The position numbers were made by a program, and so were the translations under genes. DNA of 19,161 nt from an uncultured Moraxella sp. (GTDB lineage: Bacteria; Pseudomonadota; Gammaproteobacteria; Pseudomonadales; Moraxellaceae), in assembly GCA_927911235.1 (NCBI GenBank), contig CAKMOY010000105.1:1-19161 (forward strand), written 5' to 3'. Below, one piece after another: positions 15,034 to 19,161 of this stretch. The notes beneath the pieces were generated by a model. That model was not told the DNA's origin. It saw only the letters and a list, made by a program, of their open reading frames with translations, and did not search any database. Numbering within the stretch: position 1 is the first letter of the stretch; each line of letters begins with the position of its first letter.

Positions 15034-16731
15034 TTAACCCCCATAAACCGCTGATTTGAACGGTGCAATCCCTACTCGTTTCAGCATCTCACCAAAGCTT
15101 TCTGGCTCATCGCCATTGTCTTGACGCTCGTTTTTGTACACTGTCATGATAGTGGCGATGGTGTTTGCCACTTCATCGGCAGGGACGGCTTTGCCCAAAA
15201 TATCGCCCAATTTGGCATCACTGCCAGAGCTACCGCCAAGGCTGATTTGATACCAATGCTCGCCTTTTTTGTCCACGCCCAAAATGCCAATATCGCCCAC
15301 ATGGTGGTGCGCACAGGCGTTCATACAGCCTGACATATTGAGCCGAATCTCGCCCAAATCGTACAAATAATCCAAATCGTCAAACTTACGTTCAATGGAC
15401 TCGGCAATGTTGTGCGTGGTCGCATTCGCCAACGCACAGTAGTCAAAGCCAGGGCAGACAATCATGTCAGTCAGCGTGCCGATATTGGCACGCGCCAAGC
15501 CGATTTTTTGTAAGGCTTGCCAAACATCATATAATTTGCCAATTTCCACATCGCCCAATACCATATTTTGCTGATGAGTAATGCGAATTTCACCAAAGCT
15601 ATACTCGTCCGCCAAGTCCGCAAGTACCAGCATTTGTTCACTGGTTAAATCGCCAGCTGGTATGTATTTTGACACGCCATTTTGGGTAACTACGCCAGCT
15701 TTTAGCGACAAAATCACCGCTTTATAACCGCCAATTTTGTGGGCTTGGGTGTTATGCTTGTACCAGTCGGCAAAATCTTTGTCCTTATCCAGTTGTTTTT
15801 GTAATTCGCCATTGACAGCAAGCACGTCAAATTTTTGATAGTTTGGCTCGGTAAAATAACTTTCGGCTTTGGCAAAATGTTCATCACTCAAGGTCAAATC
15901 GCCATCTTTGCTGTATTGCCATTCTTCATCAACAAGCCGTGCAAATTCTTCTTTACCAACACTTTCCACCAAAATTTTGATACGGGCTTTAAATTTGTTA
16001 TCACGTCTGCCTTGCAAGTTATACACACGCAAAATCGCATCAAGATAACTTAGCAGATGCTCTCTTGGCAAAAATTCGTTAATCACCTTGCCAATCATCG
16101 GCGTACGCCCTAGCCCACCGCCTACAATCACTTCAAAACCAATTTCACCTGCGTCATTTTTGACAATATGTAGCCCAATATCATGCACTTGCGTGGCGGC
16201 ACGGTCGGCAGTTGTGCCAATCACCGCAATTTTAAATTTGCGTGGCAAATAGGCAAATTCTGGGTGAAAGGTACTCCATTGACGGATAATTTCACAATAC
16301 GGACGTGGGTCAGCAATTTCATCAGCATGAATGCCCGCATAAGGGTCGGTAGTGGTGTTGCGAATGCAATTGCCAGATGTTTGAATGGCGTGCATTTGGT
16401 TGTCGGCAAGCACTTGCAAAATGTCTGGCACGTCTTCTAATTTTACCCAATTTAACTGCATGTTAGTGCGAGTGGTAAAATGCCCATAACCACGGTCAAA
16501 ATCGGTGGCAATGTTGGCAAGCGTGCGAAGTTGATAACTTGCAAGCAATCCATAAGGAATGGCAATACGGAGCATGGGGGCATGGCGTTGAATGTATAAG
16601 CCGTTTTGTAATCGCAAGGGCAAAAACTGCTCTTCTGGCAACTGCCCTGCCAAAAAACGCTCAGTTTGGTGGCGAAACTGAGCCACTCGTTCATTGACCA
16701 ATGCTTGGTCGGCATAAGAATATACGTACAT
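15034..16731 (-). CDS. cysI: Nitrite/sulfite reductase hemoprotein (sulfite reductase beta subunit)
   Basis: CysI reduces sulfite to sulfide by six electrons using a siroheme coupled to a 4Fe-4S cluster. The 565-residue protein (E. coli CysI has 570) shows the duplicated half-domains of the family. The cluster and siroheme ligands are present: C-P-G-F-D-Y-C (Cx5C) and S-G-C-M-N-A-C-A-H-H (Cx3C) in the C-terminal half. Siroheme-binding arginines are suggested by HFTTRTNMQLNW and SGNCIRNTTTDPYAG near the N-terminus. ATG 16731 has an AGGA site. It is the first gene of the minus-strand cluster cysI-DUF934-cysH-cysG. No flavoprotein partner (cysJ) is present, so the electron donor is unknown. Ferredoxin or another reductase is possible. 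Confidence 0.92.
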   Translation of the reverse strand: MYVYSYADQALVNERVAQFRHQTERFLAGQLPEEQFLPLRLQNGLYIQRHAPMLRIAIPYGLLASYQLRTLANIATDFDRGYGHFTTRTNMQLNWVKLEDVPDILQVLADNQMHAIQTSGNCIRNTTTDPYAGIHADEIADPRPYCEIIRQWSTFHPEFAYLPRKFKIAVIGTTADRAATQVHDIGLHIVKNDAGEIGFEVIVGGGLGRTPMIGKVINEFLPREHLLSYLDAILRVYNLQGRRDNKFKARIKILVESVGKEEFARLVDEEWQYSKDGDLTLSDEHFAKAESYFTEPNYQKFDVLAVNGELQKQLDKDKDFADWYKHNTQAHKIGGYKAVILSLKAGVVTQNGVSKYIPAGDLTSEQMLVLADLADEYSFGEIRITHQQNMVLGDVEIGKLYDVWQALQKIGLARANIGTLTDMIVCPGFDYCALANATTHNIAESIERKFDDLDYLYDLGEIRLNMSGCMNACAHHHVGDIGILGVDKKGEHWYQISLGGSSGSDAKLGDILGKAVPADEVANTIATIMTVYKNERQDNGDEPESFGEMLKRVGIAPFKSAVYGG

Positions 16732-16929
16732 GATAAATCCTAATATTTTTTTATGGCGATTTGGCTAAAAATTGCTTATTATGTTAATGCCAATTTTTTA
16801 TATCTCTAAATTCTATAACGGCATATAAAAAGGCGTTTACTGCATAGGTATTTTTAAAAAAAATAGATTAGCCTATACTCACCAATTTTAAGCAAAAAAA
16901 CTTTAAGCAAAAAAACAGTAGGAAAAATT
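16732..16929. promoter_or_regulatory. Divergent cysI/sat control region
   Basis: This 198-bp AT-rich gap must hold promoters for cysI (leftward) and sat (rightward). TATACT (16874-16879) is a good -10 box for sat, with only a poor T-rich hexamer at the -35 position, as is common for activator-dependent promoters. ATAGG (16844-16848) and CCTAT (16872-16876) are inverted arms around that segment. A LysR-type activator such as CysB would be expected for these genes, but no defined site can be claimed. Confidence 0.4.
16887..16916 (+). repeat. Perfect 15-bp tandem duplication in the sat leader
   Basis: TTTAAGCAAAAAAAC occurs twice in a row (16887-16901 and 16902-16916), immediately followed by the sat ribosome-binding site AGGA (16920-16923). 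It lies downstream of the candidate -10 box and so inside the untranslated leader. Confidence 0.9.
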
Positions 16930-18170
16930 ATGAGCCAAACCAACGCCAACATTTTTAGCAATGACGACATTTATACCGAACTTGTGCCACCGCACGGCAG
17001 TCCTGTTTTAAAACCCCTTGCCCTAACAGGCAATGAGCTTGCCAATGCCATTAGCACCGCCAAAACTTTGCCAAAAATCACCTTGTCATCTCGTGAGCGT
17101 GGCGATTTGATTATGCTAGGCATTGGCGGATTTACACCGCTTGATGGCTTTATGGGCGAAACCGATTATCAAGGCGTGGTGGACAACATGACCTTAACGC
17201 AAGGCGGTGTGGACGGCGACTATCAAGGCGTATTTTTCCGATTCCAATTACTCTAAGCGTAGATAAAGCCACAGCCGACACCATTAAACTTGGCGATACG
17301 CTTGCCCTTTATTCTCATGCCGATGATGGTGATGAATTGATGGGAACAATCACCGTTAGCAGTATTTTTACGCCAAACAAAGCCCACGAATGCCGTCAAG
17401 TCTTTGGCACGGACGACACTGCCCACGTTGGTGTTAAACAAGTGTTGGATAACGGTGAAGTGTATATCGGTGGCAAAGTGCAAGTGTTTAGTCAAGGCGA
17501 ATTTGTCAAAGATTATCCAGAGATTTACAAAACCCCTGCCCAAACTCGTGCCTTGTTTAAACAAAAAGGCTGGAAAACCATCTCAGCGTTCCAAACTCGC
17601 AATCCGATGCACCGCTCGCATGAATATCTTGCCAAAATCGCCCTAGAAATTACTGATGGTGTGATGATTCACTCATTACTTGGCAAGCTAAAAGCTGGCG
17701 ACATTCCTGCAAGCGTCCGCCAAAAAGCCATTGCCACGCTTATTGACAATTACTTTAAAAAAGACACCGTGATACAAGCAGGCTATCCGCTTGATATGCG
17801 TTACGCAGGCCCAAAAGAAGCCCTACTTCATGCCCTGTTCCGCCAAAATTATGGCTGTAGTTATTTGATTGTGGGGCGAGACCATGCAGGCGTGGGCGAT
17901 TATTATGGGGCGTTTGATGCACAAAAAATCTTTGACACCTTGCCAAAAGACGCTCTTTTGACCAAACCTTTAAAAATTGACTGGACGTTTTATTGCACAG
18001 CGTGTAACGGCATGGCAAGCACCAAAACCTGTCCACATGACGAGAGCAATCACGTTAAAATCTCTGGCACAAAACTACGCACCGCCCTTAGCAATGGCGA
18101 AGACGTGCCAGACACCTTTAGCCGTCCAGAAGTTTTAGCGATTTTAAAAGAATATTATCAAGGTTTATAA
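16930..18170 (+). CDS. sat: ATP sulfurylase (sulfate adenylyltransferase, Sat type), frameshifted as read
   Basis: Sat makes adenosine 5'-phosphosulfate from ATP and sulfate, the first step of sulfate assimilation. It is the single-chain enzyme, not CysD/CysN. Key motifs are [11 protein letters not shown] (ATP binding), [12 protein letters not shown] and K-I-S-G-T-K-L-R. The segment F-Y-C-T-A-C-N-G-M with K-T-C-P-H resembles the zinc-binding cysteines and histidine of some Sat enzymes. The frame is lost at 17238-17239. With CCC instead of CC, the sequence continues [20 protein letters not shown] into the long second part, giving 413 residues, a normal length. The start has an AGGA site. The gene is divergent from cysI and ends at a bidirectional terminator. 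Confidence 0.88.
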
Positions 18171-18203
18171 ACTTTTTTTAAAATTTGTAAACCATTAAGC
18201 CAT

Positions 18204-18234
18204 AAAAAAACCGATAATTGCTATCGGTTTTTTT
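18204..18234. terminator. Bidirectional terminator between sat and the SPOR gene
   Basis: A 13-bp perfect stem, AAAAAAACCGATA (18204-18216) with TATCGGTTTTTTT (18222-18234), has a 5-base loop. A/T tracts on both sides suit the convergent genes. The SPOR gene stop lies 2 bp to the right. Confidence 0.85.
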
Positions 18235-18235
18235 A

Positions 18236-18982
18236 TTATTTTCTACGCTGTTCCACAATCAATGAGTCAATGCCACTGTTTTGTAATCGACGTTGGGCTT
18301 GGGTTGCCATTTCATTATTCGGCATTTGTCGTGAAATCACTTGATAAAGCATACTGCCATCGTCCAAACGTTTTTTGACAATCTGGGCATCTACCCCTGC
18401 CATCAACACTTCGGCTCGGCGTGTATCGGCTTCGTCCGCATTATCAAAGCTGTTAATCTGCAAAATATACGTTTTTGACGGTTCGCTATTCACAATCACG
18501 ACTTTTTTACTGGTTTGTATTTCTAGCTGACTTTTGTTGGATAAAATTGGATTATCCGTGGGATTTTCAATCGCCACATCTGCCATCATTGGATTGTCAG
18601 TTTCGGCAGAATTTGGATTTTTATCGGTGTTGACGGTGTCAGTTTTATTGTCGTCTGTTTTTTGGGATTTGGCTTGTTGTTTGCCTGTTACTACCGCATC
18701 AGGTTTGGTTGATGGTGCGATTTGACTGGCAATCGGCTTTGTCGGCACGCCTGTGACTTGTTGCTCTGGTAGCAGTTCATAAAAGTCGTATTCGGGCTGT
18801 TCGGTTTGGGTCTGTTTGGGTTTGACGATGTCATCAGCTACAACGTTTGGCTTTTTGTCCGATGGATTTAACAAATACAAAAACAGCCCAACCAATACCG
18901 CAATCAAAAACCCCACCAAGATTTTTGCAAAGGTTGCCATACTGTTTGACGGCTCTTTTGGGGTCGCTCCTTGTTTTGACAT
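18236..18982 (-). CDS. SPOR domain protein, membrane anchored
   Basis: The 248-residue protein has a short cytoplasmic N-terminus, one membrane helix (about residues 19-38) and a long polar periplasmic linker rich in K, T, D, N and P. The linker starts with an EYDFYELLPEQQV segment typical of FtsN-like SPOR proteins. A C-terminal SPOR domain follows (about 170-248: K-T-Y-I-L-Q-I-N-S-F, then a repeat ending S-L-I-V-E). SPOR domains bind denuded peptidoglycan at the division septum, so a role in cell division or wall maintenance is likely. ATG 18982 is chosen because it has a strong AAGGAG site. The longer frame to 19090 runs into the end of an insertion sequence and is artefactual. In relatives a similar gene lies near argS, but here an IS element replaces the upstream neighbour. 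Confidence 0.85.
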   Translation of the reverse strand: MSKQGATPKEPSNSMATFAKILVGFLIAVLVGLFLYLLNPSDKKPNVVADDIVKPKQTQTEQPEYDFYELLPEQQVTGVPTKPIASQIAPSTKPDAVVTGKQQAKSQKTDDNKTDTVNTDKNPNSAETDNPMMADVAIENPTDNPILSNKSQLEIQTSKKVVIVNSEPSKTYILQINSFDNADEADTRRAEVLMAGVDAQIVKKRLDDGSMLYQVISRQMPNNEMATQAQRRLQNSGIDSLIVEQRRK

Positions 18983-19020
18983 GATTTGCTCCTTGTAGGG
19001 TTTAGATTGATAAAATTTAT

Positions 19021-19161
19021 GGTAGTGTCCTGAAAAGTGTGCTGTAAAACTAAACAATGCCAAAGTGAATATCAAAGAAAGCCAAATCAAAAACTTTCTT
19101 ATGATAAAACATACTTTTAGAAAAGCAACACGTTTTTCTAAACGCTCGCCTTACTTTGTGC
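19021..19161 (-). mobile_element. End of an IS1-family insertion sequence (continues past the window)
   Basis: The element terminus appears to be GGTAGTGTCCTGAAAAGTGT from 19021, resembling IS1-family inverted-repeat ends. The transposase stop lies about 30 bp inside it. The other end and any target duplication lie outside the window, so the exact boundary is inferred. Confidence 0.6.
19050..19161 (-). CDS. IS1-family transposase (InsB-like), C-terminal fragment
   Basis: On the minus strand the window edge enters an open frame reading HKVRRAFRKTCCFSKSMFYH, then KKVFDLAFFDIHFGIV and a stop at 19050-19052. This matches the conserved C-terminus of IS1 InsB transposases (a R-K-T-x-C-F-S-x-S motif, then a helix ending near the stop). 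Only 37 codons are visible because the gene continues outside the window. The plus-strand frame through the same DNA is open too but has no recognisable similarity. Confidence 0.6.
   Translation of the reverse strand, partial: HKVRRAFRKTCCFSKSMFYHKKVFDLAFFDIHFGIV

Noticed and set aside
16844..16876. ATAGG...CCTAT arms as a defined CysB operator
   Set aside because: The arms are only 5 bp and widely spaced, and no reliable consensus is available, so this was left as part of a general control region.
18983..19090. N-terminal extension of the SPOR protein with an extra hydrophobic segment
   Set aside because: The extension reads through the IS1 terminal repeat. The AAGGAG site and ATG at 18982 define the start.
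19026..19161. Plus-strand open frame running off the right edge
   Set aside because: The minus strand in the same place encodes a recognisable IS1 InsB-like C-terminus with a stop and a terminal repeat. The plus frame has no similarity or start.

Overview
The window looks like chromosomal DNA of a moderately AT-rich gammaproteobacterium, most likely Moraxella or a close relative in the Moraxellaceae. This rests on base composition, a fused CysG siroheme synthase, a CysI/DUF934/CysH sulfur cluster, an IS1016-type (IS1595 family) element and a SPOR-domain protein. The species cannot be fixed from the sequence alone. The interior is mostly conserved housekeeping genes. Both edges carry insertion-sequence debris.

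Layout. 1-1345: a decayed IS256-family transposase with an internal deletion, a possible second transposase tail, a small unknown ORF clipped by an insertion, and a near-complete 735-bp IS1595-family element with readable terminal inverted repeats. 1402-1492: tRNA-Ser(GGA). 1594-3019: two exported proteins, a DRGH non-specific nuclease and a DUF2147 protein. 3086-7709 (minus strand): gph, phoU, tolC, pgsA and a DUF1311/LprI-like lipoprotein. 7754-7837: a foldable intergenic repeat. 7896-9745 (minus): yraN and argA. 9958-10509: a secreted DUF11-like protein. 10570-12085 (minus): gabD. 12221-12236: a perfect parS centromere site. 12246-16731 (minus): cysG, cysH, the DUF934 gene and cysI, divergent from sat (16930-18170, plus). 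18236-18982 (minus): a SPOR protein. 19021 to the window end: the terminus of an IS1-family element.

How the genes work together. cysG (siroheme), cysH (PAPS reduction), cysI (sulfite reduction), the DUF934 gene and sat (sulfate activation) form an assimilatory sulfate reduction locus transcribed from one divergent intergenic region. The convergent gene pairs DUF2147/gph, DUF11-like/gabD and sat/SPOR are each separated by a strong hairpin that can terminate both ways.

Three points deserve attention. First, the 16-bp parS sequence TGTTCCACGTGGAACA implies proximity to the replication origin and a ParABS system. Second, seven conserved genes (gph, phoU, the LprI-like gene, gabD, cysH, DUF934 and sat), plus the IS1595 transposase, are each broken by an apparent single-base indel, mostly in short homopolymers. 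This pattern suggests sequencing or assembly error more than decay, although recent gene loss is not excluded. Third, there are small palindromic repeats: a pair flanking cysH with compensating arm changes, and a 22-bp palindromic stretch shared between the IS1595 transposase gene and the 7.8-kb intergenic repeat. No wholly new multi-gene system was recognised.
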